Assembly: GCA_021800805.1 (NCBI GenBank)
Contig: JAJYYR010000001.1
Span: 620,001 to 684,000 of the forward strand
Length of the DNA stretch: 64,000 bases
Source: a bacterium
Lineage (GTDB): Bacteria; SZUA-79; Acidulodesulfobacterales; Acidulodesulfobacteraceae
Direction of reading: 5' to 3'
In this document: positions 41,226 through 50,466 of the stretch, in pieces
How the letters are laid out: each line of letters opens with the position of its first letter
Position numbering within the stretch: the first letter of the stretch is position 1
Notes under the pieces: model-generated
Database searches by the model: none
Seen by the model: only the letters and a program-made list of their open reading frames with translations
Told to the model about the DNA's origin: nothing
Program-made: the position numbers and the translations under genes

Positions 41226-42260
41226 ATGCTATATAAAAGGGGTAAAATTTACTGGTGCGAATTCCATATCGAAGGGCAAAGGTTTAGGTTTTCCACTAAA
41301 GTAACCGACAAAAGCCTCGCGAAAGAAATCGAGCAAACCATTAAATCGGATATTATCAGAAAACAATTTAAAATTCCACAAAAAAATAAAAAAAAATTTA
41401 TTCTGGCGGAAATATTTCAGGAATACATAGGCAGCCTCAACAATGCCAAAGGGACTGTCGAAAAGAAACTTTATCATGCAAAACATTTTTTAGACGCATT
41501 CGGAAATACCGACATAAAAAATATTACGTCCATCGATATTAAGTCTTACCAGCTGAAAAGGAAAAACGAATATTTATCGATTCCGGTTAATAGAGGCAAA
41601 AAGGAAAGCGAAATAAATTTCGATTTCGTCAACGGCGAGATATTAACGCTTTCAAGTTTTTTTAATTATGCAATAGAAAAGGGTTATATAGAAAATAATC
41701 CGGCTTATAAAATCAAAAAGCTAAATACTCTCTCCCGCCTTAAAACCTTATCCGATTCCGACATCGAAAAGCTTATCGCAGCGGCTACAAATAAGCTTAC
41801 CAAAGATTTAATTACCTTTTTAATCTATACCGGTTGCCGGAAAGGAGAGGCGCTTAATCTTAAATGGGACGACGTGGACTTACAGAACGACGTAATAGCG
41901 ATAAAAGGAACTAAAACTAAATATGACCGGTATATGCCTATAAGCAAACCCTTAAAAGAGCTTTTAAGGGGCATTGAAAAGAAAGACGACTGTTTATATG
42001 TTTTTAACGATAAAGGACGAAAATTAGGCGATTTTAAGCGTTCTTTCCATACAGCCTGCCGCAATGCCGGACTTAAGGATCTTCGTATTCACGACTTACG
42101 GCACGTATTCGCAAGCAAAATGGTAATGAACGGAACATCGCTTTATATTACCGGCGAGCTGTTAGGACACAGGACTACGCAGATGACGAAAAGGTATAGC
42201 CATTTGGTCCCGGATACGCTGAAGAAAGCGGTTGACGACGTTTGGAAAATAAAATCTTAA
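41226..42260 (+). CDS. int: Tyrosine recombinase / integrase
   Basis: The 344-residue phage-type integrase has an N-terminal arm-binding part (MLYKRGKIYWCEFHIEGQRF), a core-binding SAM-like domain (residues about 65-160) and a complete catalytic domain: R205 (TGCRKGE), a lysine in KGTKTKYDR, H289 and R292 (HDLRH), H315 (LLGHRT) and nucleophile Y324 (KRYSHL). All catalytic residues are present, so it should be active. Its place beside a tRNA-Val 3' fragment implies that this tRNA gene is or was its target. The gene opens the mobile region and is probably regulated by the excisionase-like proteins further on. Confidence 0.95.
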   Translation: MLYKRGKIYWCEFHIEGQRFRFSTKVTDKSLAKEIEQTIKSDIIRKQFKIPQKNKKKFILAEIFQEYIGSLNNAKGTVEKKLYHAKHFLDAFGNTDIKNITSIDIKSYQLKRKNEYLSIPVNRGKKESEINFDFVNGEILTLSSFFNYAIEKGYIENNPAYKIKKLNTLSRLKTLSDSDIEKLIAAATNKLTKDLITFLIYTGCRKGEALNLKWDDVDLQNDVIAIKGTKTKYDRYMPISKPLKELLRGIEKKDDCLYVFNDKGRKLGDFKRSFHTACRNAGLKDLRIHDLRHVFASKMVMNGTSLYITGELLGHRTTQMTKRYSHLVPDTLKKAVDDVWKIKS

Positions 42261-42349
42261 AGGTATTTACTTTAGCAATGCTTTGTTTTATTATTAAATA
42301 AATACGATATTATTAGATATTAATCTGATAAAAATTTACATATATAATT

Positions 42350-43315
42350 ATGACTAGAAGCATGTATTTTAACTATATTGAATCGAAAATATCTTTTCTT
42401 TCATACCGGATAGAAAACAGAGGAAGCCTTAATATTTTTGATTTCAATATTCATGCAGAAAATTTCTATATGTATCTTTTTAATAAAATGTTTAATCTTG
42501 AACTTAAAAATATAAATAACGCTCATAAAAACTATGAAGCGATTGATCTAGTTGATGAAAAGAATAAAATTGTCGTTCAGGTTTCAGCGACGGCCACAAA
42601 AGATAAAATTGAGTCTGCTTTATCAAAGAATATAATAAACTCATATAAGGATTACACCTTTTATTTTATTTCGATTTCGAAAGATGCCTCCGGACTAAAA
42701 AATAAAACATATGTGAATCCTATCGGGATTATTTTTAACCCACAAGAACATATCTTTGATATATCCACAATTCTTAAAACAGTTTCAGCTATGGACATTG
42801 ATCAATTACGAGATGTTTATGAGTTTATAAAAAAAGAACTTGGGCAACAGTATGATATACCTAAGTTAGAATCAAATCTTGCACATATTATAAATATCTT
42901 AGCAGAAGAAAATTTATCCGATGGATTTGAAATCAATATTAATGAGTTTGAAATAGAGCGAAAAATTGGATTCAATGAACTTGTAAAAGCAAATTATGCC
43001 ATTGACGATTATAAAGTTTATTATGGTATCCTAAATAAAAAATATACAGAATTTGACAAGTTCGGCAAAAATAAAAGCTTTTCTGTTCTTAAAGCAATTA
43101 GAAATGAATATATATCTAATTTGAATATTCCAAATAATGATGATAAATTTTTTAAAATAATTGAAAATATTAAAAATAAAATTATATTGAGTCCAAACTT
43201 TAATGAAATCCCAACTGAAGAATTAGAGCTTTGCGTTAATATTATAGTGGTTGATGCTTTTATAAAATGTAAGATTTTTAAAAACCCCAAAGGTTATAAC
43301 TATGCTTCTTCCTGA
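42350..43315 (+). CDS. SMEK-domain protein, effector component of an ABC-3C system
   Basis: The 321-residue protein opens with YFNYIESKISFLSYRIENRGSLNIFDFNIHAENFYMYLFN and continues with NKIVVQVSATATKDKIESAL and YTFYFISISKD, which is the SMEK pattern: a helical part followed by a VQVSATA-containing nuclease-like core with E/D and Q/K candidates (EAIDLVDEK, VVQVSATA). The second half (residues 170-321) is helical. The next two genes, a 75-residue protein and a DUF2326-type ATPase, overlap it in turn, which is the gene order of ABC-three-component systems. Effector activity on invading nucleic acid is inferred from that family. The DNA is more AT-rich than the host genes. Confidence 0.78.
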   Translation: MTRSMYFNYIESKISFLSYRIENRGSLNIFDFNIHAENFYMYLFNKMFNLELKNINNAHKNYEAIDLVDEKNKIVVQVSATATKDKIESALSKNIINSYKDYTFYFISISKDASGLKNKTYVNPIGIIFNPQEHIFDISTILKTVSAMDIDQLRDVYEFIKKELGQQYDIPKLESNLAHIINILAEENLSDGFEININEFEIERKIGFNELVKANYAIDDYKVYYGILNKKYTEFDKFGKNKSFSVLKAIRNEYISNLNIPNNDDKFFKIIENIKNKIILSPNFNEIPTEELELCVNIIVVDAFIKCKIFKNPKGYNYASS

Positions 43316-43529
43316 TAACATTGACCCTGAAAATACTATTTATTATAATGGGGCAATTGTTTTAAAAGCGTTGCAATCAAATCCCCAACAATCTCTCCTA
43401 GATTTATATATAAATGTAAAACAACAACGAAACATGGGCTTTCCAATATATATATTATCTCTTGATTGGCTTTTTATTTTAGGAGTGGCTATCCTAAATA
43501 ATAAAGGAGAAGTTATTTTATGTTCCTAA
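43302..43529 (+). CDS. Small middle component of an ABC-3C system
   Basis: The 75-residue protein (MLLPDNIDPENTIYYNGAIV...) overlaps the preceding gene by 14 bases and the following ATPase gene by 10 bases. The sequence KALQSNPQQSLLDLYINVKQ followed by PIYILSLDWLFILGVAILNNKGEVILC resembles the short 'middle component' proteins of ABC-3C systems, which contain a winged-helix-like fold and join effector and ATPase. No other function is evident. The tight overlaps imply that all three proteins are made together. Confidence 0.72.
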   Translation: MLLPDNIDPENTIYYNGAIVLKALQSNPQQSLLDLYINVKQQRNMGFPIYILSLDWLFILGVAILNNKGEVILCS

Positions 43530-45235
43530 AATCTTTAATTATAACGAGCGATTCTGAAATTATAAGGAATATTGATTTTAAAAATGGCATAAATTTAATA
43601 GTAGATGAGACCCTTTCGACAGAAGATAAATCAACCGGTAATAATGTAGGCAAAACAACCGTTTTAAAATTGATAGATTTTTGTTTAGGCGGGAATCCTA
43701 AAGCGATATATACGGATAATGAATACAAAAAGCAAGAATACTCTTTCGTGAAAGATTTTTTAATTAAAAATAAAATTTTAATCACTCTTGTATTAAATGA
43801 ATCTTTAGATGCCGAAAAAATAAAAACAATTACCATAGAACGTAATTTTTTACCAAGAAAAGACATTATAAGGCGGATAAACGGCGAATCTTTCACTGAA
43901 GAAGAATTTGAATTAAAATTATTAAAATTAATATATCCAGAGCATGACAGTGAAAAGCCCACTTTTAGACAACTTATATCGCACAATATAAGATATAAAG
44001 ATGAAAATATTAATAATACTTTAAAAACGCTTGATAAGTACACAACTGATGCAGAGTATGAAGCGCTCTATTTATACCTATTTGGATGTAGATTTAAGGA
44101 AGGCGACAAAAAACAAGAATATCTAACATTATTAAAACAAGAGGAGTCTTTTAAAAAAAGATTAGAAGCACATCAAACAAAAACTGCTTATGAAACGGCT
44201 TTAAGTTTAATCGAAATGGATATAGAAGAATTAAATAAAAGAAAAAGTAATTTAAATTTAGATGTTGAGTTCGAACTAAAATTAAATGAATTAAATAAAT
44301 TAAAATATCAAATAAATAAAATAAGCTCCGAAATTTCAAATTTAGATATTCGAATGAACTTAATCAAGGAAGCCAATGAAGAATTACTATCTTCTAAAAC
44401 AAATATAGATGTTGAAGAATTAAGGCAAATCTATAATCAGGCCGTTAATTTTATAGATAAGATACAAAAAACATTTGAAGATTTAGTTAAATATCACAAT
44501 ACGATGATAGAAGAAAAAATAAAATATATTTCAAAGGAATTGCCTGATTTAAAAACAAATATAAAGTCTAAAAAAGAACATTTGCAGAGACTGCTTGAGC
44601 AAGAAAAAAAATTAACAGATAAAATTATTAAAACCGATTCTTTTGCGGACTTGGACAAAATCGTAACAGAGTTAAATGAAAAATTTATGAAAAAAGGAGA
44701 ATATGAAAACGTTTTACAACAGCTCGAAGACGTTGAAAGAAATATCAGAGATTATACTAATAAATTAGATAAAATTAATGATGGTCTGTTTTCGCGAGAT
44801 TTCGAACAAATTGTTAAAATTCAACTTGATAAATTTAACCGGTTTTTTTCAGATATATCTAATTATCTTTATAATGAACGTTACGCAGTTAAATATGACA
44901 TAGTTACAGATAAGAATGGTCGCCGATTATATAAATTTAGTTCATTTAATACAAATTTGAGTTCCGGAAAAAAACAGGGTGAAATTTCTTGTTTTGATAT
45001 TGCTTATACGCTTTTTGCAGATCAAGAAAAAATTAATTGTCTTCATTTTATTCTAAACGATAAAAAAGAATTAATGCATGACAATCAGCTTATTAAAATT
45101 GCTAAAATAGTAGAAAAAAAAGGGATACAATTTGTTGCGTCAATACTACAAGATAAACTCCCCGAAGAACTAAATAAAAAAGAAAATATTATATTAAAAT
45201 TATCGCAACAAAATAAACTTTTCCGTATTGAGTGA
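43520..45235 (+). CDS. DUF2326-type ABC/SMC-like ATPase of an ABC-3C system
   Basis: The 571-residue protein has an N-terminal Walker A GNNVGKTT (residues 40-47) followed by LKLIDFCLGG, a long coiled coil (about residues 200-440), then FNTNLSSGKKQGEISCFDIA, a signature-like motif, and INCLHFILNDKKELMHD as Walker B with a D-loop. This layout with a split ATPase head and central coil matches DUF2326 proteins. ABC-3C ATPases are proposed to sense non-self nucleoprotein and trigger the effector. AAAGGAG precedes the ATG. Confidence 0.82.
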   Translation: MFLKSLIITSDSEIIRNIDFKNGINLIVDETLSTEDKSTGNNVGKTTVLKLIDFCLGGNPKAIYTDNEYKKQEYSFVKDFLIKNKILITLVLNESLDAEKIKTITIERNFLPRKDIIRRINGESFTEEEFELKLLKLIYPEHDSEKPTFRQLISHNIRYKDENINNTLKTLDKYTTDAEYEALYLYLFGCRFKEGDKKQEYLTLLKQEESFKKRLEAHQTKTAYETALSLIEMDIEELNKRKSNLNLDVEFELKLNELNKLKYQINKISSEISNLDIRMNLIKEANEELLSSKTNIDVEELRQIYNQAVNFIDKIQKTFEDLVKYHNTMIEEKIKYISKELPDLKTNIKSKKEHLQRLLEQEKKLTDKIIKTDSFADLDKIVTELNEKFMKKGEYENVLQQLEDVERNIRDYTNKLDKINDGLFSRDFEQIVKIQLDKFNRFFSDISNYLYNERYAVKYDIVTDKNGRRLYKFSSFNTNLSSGKKQGEISCFDIAYTLFADQEKINCLHFILNDKKELMHDNQLIKIAKIVEKKGIQFVASILQDKLPEELNKKENIILKLSQQNKLFRIE

Positions 45236-45315
45236 TATGTAGAATTTAGTTATTTATTTATAAGGAATGGCGGTTAATGAGGTATGGAAGGACAATAAAA
45301 TAATCCTTGACAAAT

Positions 45316-45333
45316 GTTAACATATAAGTTAAC
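45316..45333 (+). promoter_or_regulatory. Operator-like palindrome before the HigBA pair
   Basis: GTTAAC-ATATAA-GTTAAC (45316-45333) is a perfect inverted repeat that sits between TTGACA (45307-45312) and the toxin start at 45341. HigA-type antitoxins usually bind such sites to repress their own promoter. Confidence 0.65.
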
Positions 45334-45340
45334 GCATAAT

Positions 45341-45694
45341 ATGCGTAGAACCGTTATATTTCATAAGACGCTGGAAGGAAGACGCCCGGTAAGGGAGTTT
45401 TTAGATTCTTTAGACGGAAAGATTGCACAAAAAATAGTATGGGTATTAAACCTGCTGGAAGATTTAGATAATATTCCTTCTTTGTATTTTAAAAAACTTA
45501 CCGGTTCGGACGGCATATGGGAATGCCGCATAAAATAAGCTTCTAATATTTATAGAATATTTTGTTTTATGCTGGACAATTCAAGCGTCGTCTTAACGCA
45601 CGGTTTTATTAAAAAGACGCAGAAAACACCCGCATCCGAAATAGAAACGGCGGAAAAATATAAATACGATTTTATAAAAAGGAGCCGCAAATGA
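45341..45694 (+). pseudogene. HigB-like (RelE superfamily) toxin gene with an in-frame stop
   Basis: The frame starts MRRTVIFHKTLEGRRPVREFLDSL and reads through KKLTGSDGIWECRIK to TAA at 45536-45538. The same frame then continues without a gap with ASNIYRIFCFMLDNSSVVLTHGFIKKTQKTPASEI to TGA at 45692-45694, which overlaps the antitoxin ATG by four bases. In intact relatives this protein is continuous (WECRI..NIYRIFCF..LTHGFIKKTQKTP). One nonsense codon therefore splits a 117-codon toxin gene. The upstream 65-codon part lacks the strands that hold the catalytic residues. Readthrough or a sequencing error is possible. Confidence 0.8.
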
Positions 45695-45966
45695 GCGATT
45701 TAAAAAAATACATAGACGAAAGAAAAAAAATAGACCCGTCTTTTGAAAAGGGGTTCGACGAGGGCTACGAACAGTTTAAGATCGGTGCGACGCTCCGCCA
45801 GATGCGCGAGTCCGCCGGACTAACACAGGGAGAACTTGCCGCTAAGCTTAAAACAAAAAAAACGGCGATTTCTATGATAGAAAATCATGCCGAGGATATT
45901 AAGATTTCTACCCTTGAGCGGGTAGCGGCAGCACTGGGGAAAAGAGTAAATATCAGTATTGTTTAA
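45691..45966 (+). CDS. HigA-like XRE-family antitoxin
   Basis: The 91-residue protein has an acidic N-terminal part (KYIDERKKIDPSFEKGFDEGYEQFK) and a C-terminal HTH domain (GATLRQMRESAGLTQGELAAKLKTKKTAISMIENHAEDIKISTLERVAAAL). It is the antitoxin of the interrupted toxin gene at 45341. The antitoxin frame is intact, as would be needed while any toxin was made. AAAAGGAGC precedes the start. It should bind the palindrome at 45316. Confidence 0.87.
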   Translation: MSDLKKYIDERKKIDPSFEKGFDEGYEQFKIGATLRQMRESAGLTQGELAAKLKTKKTAISMIENHAEDIKISTLERVAAALGKRVNISIV

Positions 45967-46090
45967 AAATTTTAATATAAGGAGAATAAAGTACTCCCCA
46001 AAGTCAAGACTAAAATTTTAATATCTTAAAGTGTATCATCGTTATATAATTTACTATTTTAATTAATGATATATTGTTTTGCTTGTTAGA

Positions 46091-46183
46091 TTAACCAAAA
46101 TGCACCTCCTTAGGAGTTTTATATCTTAAAGATTGGTGAAGCCTTTCGTTATTATAAAATTTGAAATGATGTTCGGTTATTCC
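46091..46183 (-). pseudogene. 3' remnant of an IS3-family transposase gene
   Basis: On the minus strand a frame ends EHHFKFYNNERLHQSLRYKTPKEVHFG-stop (TAA at 46091-46093). It matches the last residues of IS3-type transposases (YNxxRxHQSLxYxTPxEV). The upstream transposase and the inverted repeats of the element are gone. The fragment lies immediately before the HamA-like gene on the other strand, so an insertion sequence once sat at or near the start of that gene. Confidence 0.75.
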
Positions 46184-46237
46184 GCAAAAGGTGTTCTATT
46201 AAAACGGAATACACAACAGAAGTCAAAAGGTGGAATA

Positions 46238-47056
46238 TTGCAACATATTAAAAAATGGCTCACTAAAACCAGTGGAACATTAAATACTGCTGATAGTAAA
46301 ACTGTAGAAATCTGGGAGTTAAAATATGGCTCGAATGATGTAATTTTATCATCATGGGCAAAACATTTCAGAAATCACTATTGTTCAGATAATCAAATTG
46401 ATTCTTTATGTAGCGGAACGGGTCTAACCCACACAGAATATCTCAATCAAATAAAGTTTCCTGACTCTAACCGCGCACCTGGTCCGAGTATTCGAGCTGG
46501 TGACTTCGGCGAAATACTGGTTGCGGATTTCCTCGAATATATCTTAAGTTATTGGGTTCCGAGGACCCGCTATGACAACAAAAATATCCGTAACGAATCT
46601 ACGAAGGGCAGCGATATTATAGGGTTTCGTTTTGTGAACAGTAATACAATAAATCCTATAAATCCTATGGATGAATTAGCCATATTTGAGGCTAAAGCAC
46701 AATTTTCTTCAAGCAAATCATCCCCGCGTTTGCAAGATGCCGTGGATGACTCTGGTAAAGACAAAATAAGAAAGGCAGAAACTTTAAATGCAATAAAACA
46801 AAGATTTTTAGATCGCCATGAAGAAGATAACGCTAAAAAAATAGAACGTTTTCAGAATGAAGAGGATAGCCCGTATAAGGAAATTTACGGAGCTGTGGCG
46901 CTTTTTGATAACAGATTTTTTAATCATGTTCTTGAGTCTTCAACCGATTCCTCGAGCCATCCATCTTTAACCAATCTTACGATGATTGTCATTAAAGGGG
47001 ATGACATGATGAAACTGGTTAATGAACTTTATAAGAGGGCGGCAGATGAAGCCTGA
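46238..47056 (+). CDS. hamA: HamA-like nuclease of a Hachiman-type defence system (DUF1837)
   Basis: From TTG 46238, preceded by AAAGGTGGA, the protein has 272 residues. Helices (HIKKWLTK, WAKHFRNHYCSDNQIDSL) lead to the DUF1837 core: GPSIRAGDFGEILVADFLEY with E92, NESTKGSDIIGFRF with D126, and IFEAKAQFSS with E151-x-K153, a PD-(D/E)xK nuclease pattern. RLQDAVDDSGKDKIRKAETLNAIKQR follows. A longer in-frame start at 46133 would read through the IS3 remnant on the opposite strand and is probably not native, so the true N-terminus may have been altered. hamB overlaps its end. Hachiman nucleases degrade DNA on phage infection. AbpAB is a close alternative. Confidence 0.85.
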   Translation: MQHIKKWLTKTSGTLNTADSKTVEIWELKYGSNDVILSSWAKHFRNHYCSDNQIDSLCSGTGLTHTEYLNQIKFPDSNRAPGPSIRAGDFGEILVADFLEYILSYWVPRTRYDNKNIRNESTKGSDIIGFRFVNSNTINPINPMDELAIFEAKAQFSSSKSSPRLQDAVDDSGKDKIRKAETLNAIKQRFLDRHEEDNAKKIERFQNEEDSPYKEIYGAVALFDNRFFNHVLESSTDSSSHPSLTNLTMIVIKGDDMMKLVNELYKRAADEA

Positions 47057-50000
47057 ACGTAAATCTCTAAATCTTCTTGCCCAGGCTAGATCAAAAGCCA
47101 AGATGTTTGAATATGATGTTCCAGATGATTATCATATTGGACTCAGGCAGGATCCTGCAAAACTTTTTACCCTTTCCATTGGCCTTTTAGGAGATGCAGC
47201 AGCCGAAATTAATAGAAAAGAGAGATTGTCTTCCGTTGATATTGAGCAGTCGCGAAAAGAATTGCTTTTCTCATCTCATTTCTTTGATGCATATTTGCAA
47301 TCTAAATTAAACAAAGACCTCGACCCTTATTTAATCCTTCTTGGTTCTGCTTCATATTATTTATGCGATTTACCTGGCAGCGCTAAAGTTTTGGCTGAAC
47401 AAATTAACGGAAGACCTCTTGACCTTGGGTGCAATGGTTTGGAAAATTTGCTTATATGGCTATTAAAGGCTGACTTATCGGCTGATTTAAGCATTGCCGA
47501 TGAGTCGGTTAGTCAAATTTTATTGTCTATTCGTAAATTTTTTGAAGACGGTCTCGAACGGGATAAGCTAATTAAATCTGCCGACCTTCTTAGAGAAAAA
47601 GCTTACGAGTCTGGAATCCCACGAAAACTTTTATTCTGCGATGCTATTTCCGCCGTTATTAAAAAGAAAATAAAAAACTCATGCTGGGAATCTTTGCCTT
47701 TATATTCCGGAATATCACAAAATAAATGGAAAGAAGTATTGCAAAAAAAGTCGTTCATAAAAGAACTTTGGCCAGCACAACATCTTATCGGCGAAGCTGA
47801 CGTTTTTAAGGGTAAATCAGCGGTAATACAGATGCCGACAAGTGCTGGTAAAACTAAAGCTACCGAGATCGTAATACGCAGCGCTTTTCTTTCCAATCGC
47901 ACTTCTATGGCAATTATCGTAGCTCCGTTTAGGGCGCTTTGCCAAGAGATAAAAAACAGCCTGCTTGAAGCATTTAATAATGAGCTTGTTGGAGTAGATG
48001 TATTAACCGACGCATTGCAAACTGATTTTAGTGTTTCAAATTTTATGGAACACCAGATATTGGTTGTTACGCCGGAAAAACTGCTTTATGTGCTTCGTCA
48101 TGTGCCGGAATTTGCATCTAATGTCGGTCTTTTAATTTTTGACGAGGGACATCAATTTGATAACGACATACGTGGTGTAACCTATGAGTTGTTAATCATA
48201 TCCTTACTTTCTATGTTGCCCAAAGGGGCTCAAAAAGTATTAATTTCGGCCGTAATCAAAAATGCAAAGGAGGTAGGCGAATGGTTGAATGGTAATTCTA
48301 ATGTTGTAAATGGGGCAAGCTTAAACCCTTCATATAGGTCTATTGGATTTACAAGTTGGTCTGATACTTTAGGAAGAATAGAATATGTTTCCAATAAAAA
48401 TCCCGACCAAAATGAATTCTACGTACCTAGGGTTATAGAAAGTATTAGGCTTAGAAAAAACCCCGGAGAAAGAACATTGAGATTATTTCCTAAAAAAAAC
48501 GAAGGACAAGATATAGCTCTTTATCTTGGCTTAAAATTGGTTAAAAATGGTAGCGTGGCCATATTTTGCGGTCGCAAAGATACGGTAGGTAAAATCTACA
48601 AGAGGGCATTAGAGATTATCGAAAGGGATTTGTCTTTTCCGCTACCGAAAGATTTTTCAAAACAAGACGAGATTGACAAACTATATTTTTTACACAAGGA
48701 GAATTTTGGTTCTAATGCTTCAATATCTAAAAGCGCTTATTATGGTATCTTTTCTCATCACGGCAGTATTCCTAATGGCATAAGGTTAGCAATAGAACAC
48801 GCCTTGCGCGAAAATCTTATTAAATTTGTTATTTGCACTTCAACTTTAGCTCAAGGGGTCAATCTTCCAATTCGTTATTTGATAATAACTGGAGTTAACC
48901 AAGGTAGGAAGGCTATGAAGATCCGTGATTTTCAAAATCTTATAGGCAGGGCAGGTCGTGCTGGTATGTATACGGAAGGTAGTATTTTATTTGCTGATAA
49001 CAAATTATATGATAATAAATTTGGAAAATATGAAAAATGGAATTGGAAACGAATTAAAGATTTTTTAGATCCGGTTAACTCTGAAGAATGCAATAGTAGT
49101 TTACTTGCTATTTTCGATCCGATCCTCAGTGAGGATAAAAAAAATAAATTGAATGTGAGCTTTGTTGATATCTATGAAGCAAAAGAACAGAATAATATCT
49201 TTAATTTTGTCGATGAAATTTTGAGAAAAAATACGGTGAATGGATTTACTAAAAACAATGTTGAGGAACAGATAGATTTAAAAATTTCCCTTATTGCTGC
49301 AGTTGAGAATTTCTTATTATCCCATTGGGACTGGGATGAAAAAGCATTCTCAGTGGAAGATACTATTTCTCTTGCCGAGAAGACCCTTGCCTTTCATTTA
49401 GCGGATGAAAAGAATAAAGACAATATTTGTAATTTATTCAAGTTAATTGCTAATAATATTTCAATAAATATTACGGACCCTGAACGTCGAAAAGCATATG
49501 GAAAAACACTCTATGGAATACAAGTCGCAAAATCTATTGAAGAGTGGGTCAAGGACAATATAGATGCTTTTATAGCCGCTGTTAACGACGAAGATATTAT
49601 TGAACTTATTTGGCCTCTATTTATGGAACATATCAAAAATAAAATATTTAAAAAATTTGACGTGGATTTGTTAAAAAAAATCTCAAAAAAATGGATCGAA
49701 GGTAGCCCATATCATGAATTGCTATCGATAATAAACGGGGACGAAGCCGAAACCGGAAAAAATAGTTTAAATATTGAAGATATAGTTGAAATATGTGAAA
49801 GGGCACTATCTTATGATGGTAATCTGATTATTAATGCTATATGTGAATTTATTATAGCTATAGGTAATGGTAGTAATGAAAACTTAATAAAGCGGCTTCA
49901 AGCTTTCCAGAAGCGTCTAAAATATGGATTGCCAAGAAAGGCCGTCATTTTAATATACGAACTAGGTTTTTCTGATCGAGTAATTTCACAAGGTATGGCC

Positions 50001-50135
50001 AAGTCATTAAATATAAATAGTATAAATATGGAAGATATAAAAAATGAACTTAGGTCAAAAAAAGATGAGGCTATTTCGTTTATTGATCTATACCCGTCTT
50101 ATTATGCTAAAAGGATGAAAGAATTTATAGGGTAA
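47046..50135 (+). CDS. hamB: HamB-like DEAD/DEAH helicase of a Hachiman-type system
   Basis: The 1029-residue protein starts at ATG 47046 inside the end of hamA (11-base overlap, Shine-Dalgarno GAGGG). After a helical N-terminal domain (about residues 1-240) it has the superfamily 2 core: Walker A PTSAGKTKA with K269, FDEGHQF with D366-E367-G368-H369, a motif III-like SAVI, the strand containing FVICTSTLAQGVNLP (motif V) and FQNLIGRAGRAG (motif VI). The C-terminal 400 residues are helical and unconserved by eye. HamB is proposed to sense DNA damage or DNA ends and release HamA nuclease. The gene is longer than its N-terminal context needs and appears intact. Confidence 0.85.
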   Translation: MKPERKSLNLLAQARSKAKMFEYDVPDDYHIGLRQDPAKLFTLSIGLLGDAAAEINRKERLSSVDIEQSRKELLFSSHFFDAYLQSKLNKDLDPYLILLGSASYYLCDLPGSAKVLAEQINGRPLDLGCNGLENLLIWLLKADLSADLSIADESVSQILLSIRKFFEDGLERDKLIKSADLLREKAYESGIPRKLLFCDAISAVIKKKIKNSCWESLPLYSGISQNKWKEVLQKKSFIKELWPAQHLIGEADVFKGKSAVIQMPTSAGKTKATEIVIRSAFLSNRTSMAIIVAPFRALCQEIKNSLLEAFNNELVGVDVLTDALQTDFSVSNFMEHQILVVTPEKLLYVLRHVPEFASNVGLLIFDEGHQFDNDIRGVTYELLIISLLSMLPKGAQKVLISAVIKNAKEVGEWLNGNSNVVNGASLNPSYRSIGFTSWSDTLGRIEYVSNKNPDQNEFYVPRVIESIRLRKNPGERTLRLFPKKNEGQDIALYLGLKLVKNGSVAIFCGRKDTVGKIYKRALEIIERDLSFPLPKDFSKQDEIDKLYFLHKENFGSNASISKSAYYGIFSHHGSIPNGIRLAIEHALRENLIKFVICTSTLAQGVNLPIRYLIITGVNQGRKAMKIRDFQNLIGRAGRAGMYTEGSILFADNKLYDNKFGKYEKWNWKRIKDFLDPVNSEECNSSLLAIFDPILSEDKKNKLNVSFVDIYEAKEQNNIFNFVDEILRKNTVNGFTKNNVEEQIDLKISLIAAVENFLLSHWDWDEKAFSVEDTISLAEKTLAFHLADEKNKDNICNLFKLIANNISINITDPERRKAYGKTLYGIQVAKSIEEWVKDNIDAFIAAVNDEDIIELIWPLFMEHIKNKIFKKFDVDLLKKISKKWIEGSPYHELLSIINGDEAETGKNSLNIEDIVEICERALSYDGNLIINAICEFIIAIGNGSNENLIKRLQAFQKRLKYGLPRKAVILIYELGFSDRVISQGMAKSLNINSINMEDIKNELRSKKDEAISFIDLYPSYYAKRMKEFIG

Positions 50136-50466
50136 TCCTTTTATTTAAACGCTCAAAATTTTATGACAGCGGTATGATACTCTAAAATTTTAAGAGAACG
50201 CTTATAAAAAACCTGAAACTTGCCGATTGATTTTTCTTAAATCCCTTGCCATACTGTCAACGGCAAAGTAAAAGTGCACCACATCGGCACTCTAAAAGTG
50301 CACCGGTAGTTTAATAAATAATAGCTAAGTCACCATATTCCGTTTCTCTCCTTTGTTTATCTTTAACTGCCGGTATCGGCAGTTAAAGATAGGTACATTT
50401 TTAATATCCAATAAAGATAAATTGATATCCTCTACATTTAATCATACCGCTATTTATATAAAATAA
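50136..50466. other. Gene-free stretch with a solo MITE end, repeats and a perfect hairpin
   Basis: CTGAAACTTGCCGATTGA (50213-50230) is a solo MITE end. AAAGTGCACC occurs twice (50271 and 50295), reminiscent of an eroded insertion sequence. ATCTTTAACTGCCG-GTAT-CGGCAGTTAAAGAT (50359-50390) is a perfect 14-bp stem with a 4-base loop but no T tract. It lies between two convergent transcripts and may stop either of them. Confidence 0.6.
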
